Source: Cyclobacterium plantarum
GTDB taxonomy: Bacteria > Bacteroidota > Bacteroidia > Cytophagales > Cyclobacteriaceae
Assembly: GCF_011290685.1 (NCBI RefSeq)
Contig: NZ_JAANYN010000016.1
Span: 32,224-96,223, forward strand
Reading direction: 5' to 3'
DNA length: 64,000 nt
The position numbers were made by a program, and so were the translations under genes. Shown here piece by piece: positions 1 to 7,700 of the stretch. The first letter of the stretch is position 1. Every line of letters begins with the position of its first letter. Below the pieces are notes generated by a model. The model was not told the origin of the DNA and did not search any database. It was given only the letters and a program-made list of their open reading frames with translations.

Positions 1-181
1 TTACAATAATAACATTAAACAATTAAATTAATTTAGTATTTTGTTCTCGTGGTCAAGAATAGGTAGCATCATACGGCATCACATACCCTTTTTAATGAAC
101 AATTCAGGCAAATGATGAAAAAAAAGTGATGACATTTTATACAATAACCGATATAGTTATATAATCATAAATGACGAGCAT

Positions 182-1447
182 ATGAAACAATTAAAACTTC
201 TGTTAGGGGTAATAATTCTTATGGGATGGTCTTGTAATAATGACGAAACAAAATATGTAGGTACAGTGAATTTGGAAGCCAGTGGACTAAGCGATGGCAA
301 GTTAGCTATTAACAATGTGGCTACTTTTACAGCAACCGTAACCGACTATTATGGTGATGTTGCTAATCTTAACTACCGATGGACCTTGGATACCGAAAAT
401 GGTGAACTCTCTGACGGCGTAAACACACTTGCTAATTCCACCATTGCAGGGCACACCATACGATGCATTGGAAGAATTAGCGGCGATGAGCGCATAATTG
501 TAGAAGTAATTACTGAAAACAATACGATTATTGCCTCGGCATATGTTGATTTTACTATTATCCCTTTTGTTGATACTCCCGATGGCCTGGGATGTTATGA
601 CCAACCTAAAATTATTTACCAGTATGGAAATTCATCCTTTTATGTTTGTAATTTTGATGGCTCTAATGCTGAATATATGGGAGTTGGTGGTTTGAGTCTA
701 GCCATATCGCCAAATGGCAAATGGATTGCTTACAGCAAGTTTGATGATGACCGAATGGGCTATTTTGCGTATTTAAGGAATTGTGAAACCAACGAAACAA
801 TAGAAATCCCCGGAGGAGATGGGGACGATTATACACCTGAATTTTCATCCGATAGTAAGGTTTTATATTTTTTAAGGCCAGAGCCTTCGCTTGAAGAGAA
901 TATTGCTGGGGGCCGACCGGAAGATATTGCAGCATATAATATTGAAACGGGAGAGGATTATTTCCTAACCACATTACATCAATCCGGTGAGCGTGTTTCC
1001 AAATTTACGGTCTCTCCGGTATCAAACGAAATTGCATTTATTAGAGCCGGTGAGGAGATACAACCACGGCTTTCTATTCTTAATACGGAAAGTGGATTAA
1101 TTACCGATTTAATGACTTTAAGTTTTACTCCTAATAGTAGTATGGATTGGTCTCCAAATGGTGAAGATATTATTTTTTCAAGCTCCAATGTCCAATCAGG
1201 AAAGGGCATCTTTCGCATGAGTCTTGTTGATGGCATAGGGCCGCAGTTGATATTTACCGATCTTTCGCCACAATCATTGGCGCCTATAAATCCACATTAT
1301 TATGCCAATGGCACTCGTATTGCTTGGTCTGGCCAGGAGAATGGACAAAACAACATCAATATTTGGAGCATTGATATAAATGGCAATGACCTACAACAGA
1401 TAACCAGTACCAGCGGAAATGATCTTGTACAAGGTGTATTGGAGTAA
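182..1447 (+). CDS. Lipoprotein with Ig-like region and TolB-type beta-propeller
   Basis: The 421-residue product starts with a lipoprotein signal: a hydrophobic stretch ends in the lipobox MGWSC with the lipidated Cys at residue 18. Residues about 25-125 look like an Ig/PKD-type beta-sandwich. From about residue 140 to the end there are repeated PD40/TolB-like blades, with recurrent phrases such as SPNGKWIAYS, SSDSKVLYF, SPNGEDIIFSS and a WSIDINGNDLQQIT ending. Such propellers usually bind partner proteins or peptides at the envelope. The substrate is not evident. The gene stands alone, is AT-rich, and ends just before an insertion-sequence scar. Family-level call is good; the exact role is unknown. 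Confidence 0.75.
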   Translation: MKQLKLLLGVIILMGWSCNNDETKYVGTVNLEASGLSDGKLAINNVATFTATVTDYYGDVANLNYRWTLDTENGELSDGVNTLANSTIAGHTIRCIGRISGDERIIVEVITENNTIIASAYVDFTIIPFVDTPDGLGCYDQPKIIYQYGNSSFYVCNFDGSNAEYMGVGGLSLAISPNGKWIAYSKFDDDRMGYFAYLRNCETNETIEIPGGDGDDYTPEFSSDSKVLYFLRPEPSLEENIAGGRPEDIAAYNIETGEDYFLTTLHQSGERVSKFTVSPVSNEIAFIRAGEEIQPRLSILNTESGLITDLMTLSFTPNSSMDWSPNGEDIIFSSSNVQSGKGIFRMSLVDGIGPQLIFTDLSPQSLAPINPHYYANGTRIAWSGQENGQNNINIWSIDINGNDLQQITSTSGNDLVQGVLE

Positions 1448-1539
1448 AGTCTTTAATCGAGATTATTAACTAGAACCCTGTAACCAACGGATATGTGGGG
1501 TAGTTGCACAACGCTCCTGCGCAATTACACCTCAAATGA

Positions 1540-1818
1540 CTGTGTTCTTTCCATGAGCAGATGCAGCAGGCGTACGCTACTCCCTGCGTGGTGTTTTGCG
1601 AGCATCCCCTCAGCGATGCCCGCCACGTGATTCATTACCTGGGCCGGTACAGCCACCGGGTGGCTATTTCCAACCACCGCATAAAGGATATATCGGACAC
1701 CCACGCTACTTTCCAAGCCAAAGATTGCCGCGACAAGGCAAGGAAAAAAACGGTACGCCTGCCGAGGGTGGAGTTTCTACCTATCCGGCGGATAAACCCC
1801 ATCTTCCAGGAATTCTAA
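1540..1818 (+). pseudogene. IS91-family transposase fragment
   Basis: The reading frame contains YLGRYSHRVAISNHRIK, which closely resembles the conserved block after the Y2 catalytic region of IS91-type transposases (YLGRYTHRVAISNHRI). Only about 90 codons remain. The frame is closed by a TGA just upstream at 1537-1539, so the N-terminal part including the catalytic tyrosines is absent. The C-terminal segment normally ending in an RRFLLHVLP-type motif is also corrupted. It is therefore a decayed fragment. It abuts the IS66 remnant at 1839, and local GC is higher than in the lipoprotein gene upstream, which fits foreign origin. Confidence 0.7.
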
Positions 1819-1838
1819 ACAGTGACTAAACTTGCGCT

Positions 1839-2918
1839 ATGAAAAGACAAAGCGAACAAGAAATGAAAAAGATGTACCTGGAATGGTTGGAATCGGGCAA
1901 GAGCAAGTCTGAATTTGCTGATTCAGTGGGCTTGGTCCGCACCACCTTTTATAACTGGGCCAAAAAATTCAGTACCGGGGACGAATTTTCATCTGGTAAC
2001 GGTTTTCAGTTACTGGACAAGTACGGCAAAATGGGCGTAAGAATCCCTGCCTCAAGTGCCTCAGACTGGACCATGGGGGCTGGCAACAGATCAGGCCGAT
2101 CTGGGCTGATAGTCACCGGCCAAAAATATCTCCAGGTTGATGAAACCCCGTTGAAAGTACTGGACAGAAACCATAAAGATGGGATCCATAAGGGTTACAT
2201 GTGGTTATATCATGCCCCTGTGGACAGGCTTGTACTGTTCGATTACAGAAAGGGACGGGACCAGTCCGGTCCCAAAGAGATGCTTGCGGATTTTAAGGGT
2301 ATCATCCAGATGGATGGCTATATAGTCTATGGTGCCCTTTATGAAAAACATCCCGACATTAATCTGACTTTTTGTATGGCTCACGCCAGGCGGAAGTTTG
2401 TGGATGCAGTTGAAGACGACCAAAAGCAGGCAAACCATGTACTTGATGAAATGCAGCTCCTCTATGTCCTCGAAGACAAAATGAGAGAGCTGGGACTCAG
2501 TTGGGAACAGAGAACAAAGGAAAGAAAAGAACACGCCACCCCTATCCTGGAAAGGCTGGGAAAATGGTTGGAAGAAAACCAGTACAGCTACAGGCCCAAA
2601 AGCCCTATGGGAAAAGCCATCGCCTACACACATAAAAGATGGGCAGGATTGAGTGCATACGCACTGCACGGGCGAATGGAAATTGATAATAATTTAGTTG
2701 AAAATGCGGTGAGACCCCTGGATGTCGACAGGAAAGCCTTTTTATGTGCAGGATCGCATCAGGCAGCAGAAATGACCGCAGCAATGTACTCTTTCATGGC
2801 GAGCTGCAAAAAGAACAAGGTAAATGAGTTTGAATGGCTCAGGGATGTTTTTGAGAGAATCCAAAGCCATAAGCAGAAGGACCTCTACCAGCTCCTACCC
2901 TCCAATTGGGAGGAATAA
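1839..2918 (+). CDS. IS66-family transposase, internally deleted TnpA-TnpC fusion
   Basis: The 359-residue ORF joins two IS66 genes. Residues 1-44 are the helix-turn-helix of the small accessory protein TnpA (MYLEWLESGKSKSEFADSVG, then TTFYNW). From about residue 57 it is the C-terminal part of the large transposase TnpC: KYGKMGVRIP, the DDE catalytic residues D101 (QVDETPLKVL), D159 (IQMDGYIVYG) and E289 (NNLVENAVRPL), and the FCMAHARRKF block. A complete TnpC is about 500 residues and begins with a coiled coil and zinc finger, both missing here. tnpB is also missing. The simplest reading is one deletion that removed the end of tnpA, all of tnpB and the start of tnpC while leaving an open frame. 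It is unlikely to transpose by itself. Confidence 0.85.
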   Translation: MKRQSEQEMKKMYLEWLESGKSKSEFADSVGLVRTTFYNWAKKFSTGDEFSSGNGFQLLDKYGKMGVRIPASSASDWTMGAGNRSGRSGLIVTGQKYLQVDETPLKVLDRNHKDGIHKGYMWLYHAPVDRLVLFDYRKGRDQSGPKEMLADFKGIIQMDGYIVYGALYEKHPDINLTFCMAHARRKFVDAVEDDQKQANHVLDEMQLLYVLEDKMRELGLSWEQRTKERKEHATPILERLGKWLEENQYSYRPKSPMGKAIAYTHKRWAGLSAYALHGRMEIDNNLVENAVRPLDVDRKAFLCAGSHQAAEMTAAMYSFMASCKKNKVNEFEWLRDVFERIQSHKQKDLYQLLPSNWEE

Positions 2919-3403
2919 AGAATCAAGGCATAAACATTACCTGCTATAATTCCTACCTAATTCTAATGGGTTCCTCGGATGGATACACCAAACCGGTCTA
3001 GTTGGCAGGGGTTGGGGTTCCATAGATTGTGATTCCCCGGTAAATAGGATGGCGCTAACCCTCTCCGTCATCCAAACGGAACCTGGAAAGTCCTCCGAGA
3101 AAGCTTGTTCCAACACCTCCTGGCAATCCCCAGGCTAAGGGATACAGAAATTTAGCACAAGCTTCTGGTCGAACTCAGAACAGATTTTCACCCGTTGGAA
3201 CGGTCAACTTTTTGACCTATATTCACTATTCAAGGCACACACAGCAGTTTTGCGTCTGACGGGCTACGTAAGAAATTCTTGTGCATATTTGAAGTGTAGT
3301 TCTTCGTATCAAGGTTAATACTAAAAAGCCCGCCCGAACGCAAAGCCGCGAACCGTTGTGCAACAGCAAAATGTACACAAATACCAGAGATTAAATAATT
3401 TCG
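2919..3403 (+). other. Non-coding IS scar and intergenic region
   Basis: No convincing gene was found. The first ~120 bases probably belong to the tail of the IS66 element, but no terminal inverted repeat could be identified. The rest has short open frames without family resemblance. A loose inverted similarity exists between TTGCGTCTGACGGGC near 3253 and the GCCCGCCCGAACGCAA stretch near 3330. The promoter of the following Crp-like gene should lie at the 3' end. Confidence 0.4.
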
Positions 3404-3989
3404 ATGCATAAGACCTTAATTGATAATATTCAAGAAATAGTCCCCCTCAAGGGAGATGATATATTGCTTATTGAGAATGCATTTATACCTGTTGAATTAA
3501 AGAAAAAAACAGTTTTTACTTCAAAAGGGGGAATCATCCAACCACATGCGATTCGTAGCAGAAGGATGCCTCAAGCTATATCGTATTGATGATACTGGAA
3601 AGGAGCATATTCTTCAATTTGGAATTATGGGTTGGTGGGTAAATGACCTTTATGCCTATCTGACTCAAAAGCCAGCCACATTTTTTATACAAGCCATTAC
3701 CGATAGCACTGTTTTACAGGTTCACAGAGATCAACTCAATAAACTTTATGACAAGATCCATATGATGGATCGGTTTTTCAGAATTAAAACACAGAATGGA
3801 TATGTTGCTCTCCAGGAACGAACAATTAACTCCATGAGCCAAACTGCTGACGAATGTTATTTTGACTTTATAAGAAAATATCGGAATATGGAACAACAGA
3901 TTCCTCAATATATGATTGCATCTTACTTAGGAATAACCCCAGAACACCTAAGCTCCCTTCGAAAAAACCTTGTACGAAAGCTTTCTTAA
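3404..3989 (+). pseudogene. Crp/Fnr-family transcription regulator, frameshifted
   Basis: Two overlapping frames together make one Crp/Fnr-type regulator of about 194 residues, the normal length in Bacteroidota. The first frame gives the start of the cyclic-nucleotide-binding-like domain (VPLKGDDILLIENAF, then FTSKGG). The second continues with MRFVAEGCLKLYRIDD and ends in a winged-helix segment (MIASYLGITPEHLSSLRKNL). The break is at a run of five G at 3527-3531; with four G the protein reads through as SKGESSNHMRFVAEG. This is either a true inactivating or phase-variable indel, or a sequencing error in a homopolymer. It sits directly upstream of the cyclase operon and may have regulated it (inference). 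Confidence 0.8.
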
Positions 3990-4050
3990 GATACCTTAAT
4001 GGATTTGGCCTGCATGATTTGAAAATTTGCACAAACAAATAATTCAAATC

Positions 4051-5028
4051 ATGAAAAAGACAAATTTGGTACTAGCCTTGGTTTTTGCAGGCCAATTGAC
4101 CGTATTGGGTCAGCAAAATGAAACCGTTGGTAAAAGCCCCTGGGGATCCGATGATGAAATAGGTTCACTGAATCTAATGTCCAATTCCACGCGATTCGAG
4201 GTATTATCTCAGATCAAATCCGGTAAAACCTATGATTTAAGTGTTGAATATTTCGTGGGCATGCCCAGCTTCCACGCATTGGGAGACCCTCCTTATCAAT
4301 ACTGGCTGACCCATACACCGCATGGCACTATCGTGGACAATCCTAATGGACTTGGTGAAGCCATGAACCGCAAAGTGAGTTACACCGGAGATGCCATTTC
4401 TATGTACACCCACATGGGTACACATATTGACGCACTCAACCATTTTGGTCTGAATGGAAAAATCTGGAATGGATTCACTCCTGAAGAACACTTGGGTGAC
4501 AAAGGTTGGAAGAAGACAGGAGCTGAGACCATCCCTCCTATCATTGCGCGCGGTGTGATGATTGATGTTAAATCATCGAAAGGGTTTCTTCCAAAGAACT
4601 ATCGGATTACCGAATATGATCTTCAGGAGGCGCTTAAAAAACAGGGAGTTGTACTGAAACCTGGTGATGTTGTTGTTATCCGCACTGGCCAGGCTGAGTT
4701 TTATGAGGATGCCGATCACTATCTCGACAACTATCCAGGTATCAGCCTTGCTGCGGTCAAGTGGCTTATCGAAGATCAGGGCATCATGCTTCTTGGTGCA
4801 GACAACCTCTCATTTGAAGCTTTTCCTCCCGAGCGAGAAGATAACTGGGTGCCAGTACACACCTACCTATTGGCAGAGAAAGGGGTGATGTTCATTGAAC
4901 AGATGTACCTTGAAGAACTGGCCAAAGATGAAGTGTATGAGTTTGCCTTCATCGCAGCATCATTGAAGCTGAAGGGTGCAAATGGCTCACCTATGCGTCC
5001 AATGGCTATTCCTATGAATTCCAAATAA
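4051..5028 (+). CDS. Exported cyclase-family (kynurenine formamidase-like) hydrolase
   Basis: This is a member of the cyclase / kynurenine-formamidase superfamily (PF04199), metal-dependent hydrolases of amides, lactones or polyketide-type substrates. The signature HMGTHIDALNHFG (HxGTHxDxxxH) supplies metal ligands. The ATG at 4051 is preferred to an upstream TTG at 4027 because it starts a clean signal peptide (MKKTNLVLALVFAG, cleavage near QLTVLGQ), so the enzyme is probably periplasmic. It is the first gene of a tight plus-strand run with a YdcZ-type transporter, a GNAT acetyltransferase and a nitroreductase. The natural substrate cannot be read from the sequence. Confidence 0.85.
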   Translation: MKKTNLVLALVFAGQLTVLGQQNETVGKSPWGSDDEIGSLNLMSNSTRFEVLSQIKSGKTYDLSVEYFVGMPSFHALGDPPYQYWLTHTPHGTIVDNPNGLGEAMNRKVSYTGDAISMYTHMGTHIDALNHFGLNGKIWNGFTPEEHLGDKGWKKTGAETIPPIIARGVMIDVKSSKGFLPKNYRITEYDLQEALKKQGVVLKPGDVVVIRTGQAEFYEDADHYLDNYPGISLAAVKWLIEDQGIMLLGADNLSFEAFPPEREDNWVPVHTYLLAEKGVMFIEQMYLEELAKDEVYEFAFIAASLKLKGANGSPMRPMAIPMNSK

Positions 5029-5035
5029 ACAGAAG

Positions 5036-5482
5036 ATGAACAACCAAACATTGCTTCTTCTTTCCTTTTTGGTTGGAATTATGGTGGTGATTCAAGGTGG
5101 GATAAATTCCCGATTGGGTATTCTTCTAAACAACTCTTTGCTGGCGACTTCCACAGCGCTAACAATGGGTGCGAGTTTCACAATTATTACTGTATTGATA
5201 ACTGTGAGACAGTATCCAAGTATGCATCAACTCAGGGAGATCCCTATATATATGTGGTTAACAGGCGGGCTGCTAAGTTTCATAGCTGTAACGTTATTCT
5301 ACTATATCATTCCAAAAGTAGGCATCTCAAAGACTGTCACCTTCGGGTTGGCTGGACAACTTGCTTTCGCAGCAATTGCCGGGCATTTTGGGTGGTTTAA
5401 CATGCCGCTAGAGCCTATCACCATCAAGAAGGTTGCAGGATTGTTGTTGATGATCACAGGTGTTATTCTAATCAAATCATGA
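5036..5482 (+). CDS. DMT-superfamily (YdcZ/DUF606) membrane protein
   Basis: The 148-residue protein is almost entirely membrane-embedded, with about five hydrophobic helices. It begins with the family hallmark LLSFLVGIMVVIQGGINSRL, where the GGINSRLG turn is typical of the DUF606/YdcZ group of the drug/metabolite transporter superfamily. Members are half-length transporters that presumably dimerise. It starts 7 bases after the cyclase stop and ends 1 base before the next ATG, so it is co-transcribed. Its substrate may be the product or precursor of the neighbouring enzymes (inference). Confidence 0.85.
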   Translation: MNNQTLLLLSFLVGIMVVIQGGINSRLGILLNNSLLATSTALTMGASFTIITVLITVRQYPSMHQLREIPIYMWLTGGLLSFIAVTLFYYIIPKVGISKTVTFGLAGQLAFAAIAGHFGWFNMPLEPITIKKVAGLLLMITGVILIKS

Positions 5483-5483
5483 A

Positions 5484-6212
5484 ATGAACTTAATCAAAGC
5501 AAATACAAACAACCTGACTACTCTCTGGGCAGCCGGAGGTCAGCTGGCCGGACAATATATTGAAGAGTCTGGCTATCGCTTAAGCATTGCCGGAAGTGGT
5601 GAATGGCCAAACAAACTCTGGTTTACCCAACCAATGGACATGCAGGCAATCATGGATATTCAGCTCAATTGGAATCTGCCCAAACTATCACTTCCTGTTT
5701 GGGGTAATGACCTTCGTAGGCAAGAATTGATGCTTAAAGCCCATGGTTTTGAAGAGAAACTCACGCAAGTCGCCATGTCAATGAACCTGAAAGATGCTCC
5801 TGATCATGCGGAGCGTGTCATCATTCAGAAAGTGACGAGTAAACCTATAGCTGAAATTTGGTCGCAGCTATTTCAGGAAGCATTCGGATATGAGATAAGT
5901 GCCGACACTGTGAGCCGGACTATGGGTTCCATTGAGTATTTCGTTGGAAAACATAACGGAACTCTGGTAGGTACTGCCGTACTTTTTATTGACCAGGAAG
6001 GTGTTGCCGGTATACATTCGATGGGCATCATTCCTTCACAGCGCAGAAAAGGTTATGCAGAGGAATTACTTATTCACATGATGAATATCGCCAGATTAAA
6101 AGGTGCAGCATATGCCACCCTGCAAGCTTCTGATATGGGAAAGGGACTCTATTTCAAAATCGGCTTTCAGCAAGATTTTAGTATCAAAACATTTATTAAA
6201 CCAAAAAACTAA
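5484..6212 (+). CDS. GNAT-family N-acetyltransferase
   Basis: The 242-residue protein carries a C-terminal GNAT fold. The acetyl-CoA binding segment is visible as MGIIPSQRRKGYAEELL (the (Q/R)xxGxG/A loop), followed by ATLQASDMGKGLYFKIGFQ, the usual alpha4-beta7 ending. The N-terminal ~120 residues are a more divergent GNAT-like or substrate-binding half. Its start codon lies one base after the previous stop, so translation is probably coupled. The acceptor molecule is unknown. Confidence 0.8.
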   Translation: MNLIKANTNNLTTLWAAGGQLAGQYIEESGYRLSIAGSGEWPNKLWFTQPMDMQAIMDIQLNWNLPKLSLPVWGNDLRRQELMLKAHGFEEKLTQVAMSMNLKDAPDHAERVIIQKVTSKPIAEIWSQLFQEAFGYEISADTVSRTMGSIEYFVGKHNGTLVGTAVLFIDQEGVAGIHSMGIIPSQRRKGYAEELLIHMMNIARLKGAAYATLQASDMGKGLYFKIGFQQDFSIKTFIKPKN

Positions 6213-6218
6213 ACAACA

Positions 6219-6854
6219 ATGAATTTATTAGACAAACTCAATTGGCGCTATGCCACAAAAGTATTTGATCCTACCATGAAGGTGTCAGAGGAAGATTTAA
6301 ACTTTCTAAAAGAAGCCATTCGGCTTTCGGTCTCTTCCTACGGCTTGCAAATGTACAAAGTACTAATTATCGAGAACCCCGAAATCCGAAAGGAACTGCG
6401 CAAAGCCTCTTGGGATCAAGCTCAAATAACGGATTCATCTCATCTGTTTGTTTTCTGCAACTACACTAAAAACCACGATCAACAAGTGGACAATTACATT
6501 CAGCTCGTCATTGATACCCAAAAGACTGTAAATATTCAAGGACTGAAAAAATATGGGGAGTCTATTAAATCCAGCATTGGGAATATGACTACCGAAGCGC
6601 GAAAAAGCTGGGAGGAAAAACAGACCTACTTGGCTCTTAACAACCTGATTGTTGCATGTGCAGACCGGCAGATAGATGCCTGTCCAATGGAGGGATTTGA
6701 TAAACAAGAGTACAACCGACTTCTTGGTCTGGACGAAATGGGACTCAATGCTTCGGTGATCGCAGCAGTGGGGTATAGATCGAATAAAGATGAGACAAAA
6801 GAAAGAAAAAAAGTGCGAAAATCAATTAAAGAATTATTTCTAACTGCTGAATAA
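6219..6854 (+). CDS. NAD(P)H-dependent nitroreductase-family oxidoreductase
   Basis: The 211-residue protein is a nitroreductase-fold flavoprotein of the NfsB-like group. It has the N-terminal LNWRYATKVFDPTMKVSEED (the RYATKxFD signature), SSYGLQMYKVLII in the FMN-binding region and DACPMEGFDKQEYNRLLGL near the end. Such enzymes use FMN and NAD(P)H to reduce quinones, nitroaromatics or enones. It is the last intact gene of the cyclase operon, 6 bases after the GNAT gene. The start at 6219 matches the family N-terminus. Confidence 0.88.
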   Translation: MNLLDKLNWRYATKVFDPTMKVSEEDLNFLKEAIRLSVSSYGLQMYKVLIIENPEIRKELRKASWDQAQITDSSHLFVFCNYTKNHDQQVDNYIQLVIDTQKTVNIQGLKKYGESIKSSIGNMTTEARKSWEEKQTYLALNNLIVACADRQIDACPMEGFDKQEYNRLLGLDEMGLNASVIAAVGYRSNKDETKERKKVRKSIKELFLTAE

Positions 6855-6862
6855 AGAAACAG

Positions 6863-7023
6863 ATGAACAACAAACAAAAAAACAAAGCAAGGCTACCCCA
6901 CCTGGTATTTTATATCTGCTGATAATCATATTGGGGGGTTTTAGCCAAGGTTATATTCTTGGAATAATTTTTTACTCTCTACCGGTTTACCCCGCCTATC
7001 GCGACCACCCGGATTCGAAATGA
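6863..7023 (+). pseudogene. Possible remnant of a small membrane protein (A-run frameshift)
   Basis: Eight bases after the nitroreductase gene an ATG opens a frame that stops at 20 codons. A neighbouring frame carries a good membrane helix (GILYLLIIILGGFSQGYILG) ending at a TGA at 7021-7023. The two join if the run of seven A near 6876-6882 had eight A, giving a product of about 53 residues. It could be a decayed end-of-operon gene or coincidence. No family was recognised. Confidence 0.3.
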
Positions 7024-7700
7024 AATCACTTTGAAAACTGTTTAACGTTACCTGAACGACTAAACTGGCAATGTCACTGAATAGCTCTGGAAAAGGGATC
7101 TGCATCTAAGCCCTAAAAGGGAATATATCACGCCCCCAGAAATCATAGACCCTGAGTTCGACTGAATTTCGTTAAAAAACCATCATCCCGAGGCTTAAAG
7201 AGGGTTTTTAGCGGTGAAAGCCGTGAGAATTTCTGGCCAAACGAGCCTGCCACACCCTTTCCCAGCTCCTATACCCACGAGAAAGGGTTCGCAGTAACGA
7301 TTCAATTGGTATTTATTGACGATCTTTATTCGAACTCAGTTATAGAAACTCTTTTTACTATGGGCTATACCCATCGCTGAATGATCCCGCCTTTTCCTGA
7401 AATAATTGATGATTCTTTTGTTGAGATGAGATACCTCCATTGCCAGGGTATTTCCTGCCTGCAAGACTTGATCGAAGGTAAGTTCTTTTGGTAGGCCCAA
7501 CAGTAAATTAAATTTAATCCATAGCCTTCTATAGGACTTAACAGAATGAAAAGGGTGCTGCACCCAAGCACTGACAGTGCGAAATACCAAAACACAGGGT
7601 GTAGCCCTGTGAAAACCATCGACTACTGCAACTCAAGCCCTGTAAGGGCGAAATATATTTCCCTGGCCTGCTATAAGGGATTCAGTTTCCTGAATCCGGA
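7024..7700. other. Gene-free region containing REP-like palindromes
   Basis: About 680 bases separate the operon above from aguA. Open frames here are in low-quality repeat sequence and match no family. The recognisable content is a set of short palindromes listed separately. Confidence 0.5.
7111..7649. repeat. REP-like short palindromes followed by GAAAWA
   Basis: Several short hairpins share a layout of a small stem followed by (G)AAAta. They are CCC-taaaa-GGG then aatata (7111), GGGTGctGCACCC (7553), GCACTGacAGTGC then gaaata (7568-7580), CACAGGG-tgtag-CCCTGTG then aaaa (7593-7611), and GCCC-tgtaa-GGGC then gaaata (7637-7649). This resembles the repetitive extragenic palindromes mobilised by REP-associated tyrosine transposases in Bacteroidota. 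No such transposase is in the window. Confidence 0.55.

Noticed and set aside
3330..3370. Integron attC-like site (CGAACGCAAAGCC, then CGTTGTGC)
   Set aside because: The two halves do not pair into the required attC stem with core sites, and there is no integrase or cassette array.
7336..7619. Two overlapping 84-codon frames on the minus strand
   Set aside because: They run through the REP-like palindromes and do not resemble any family.
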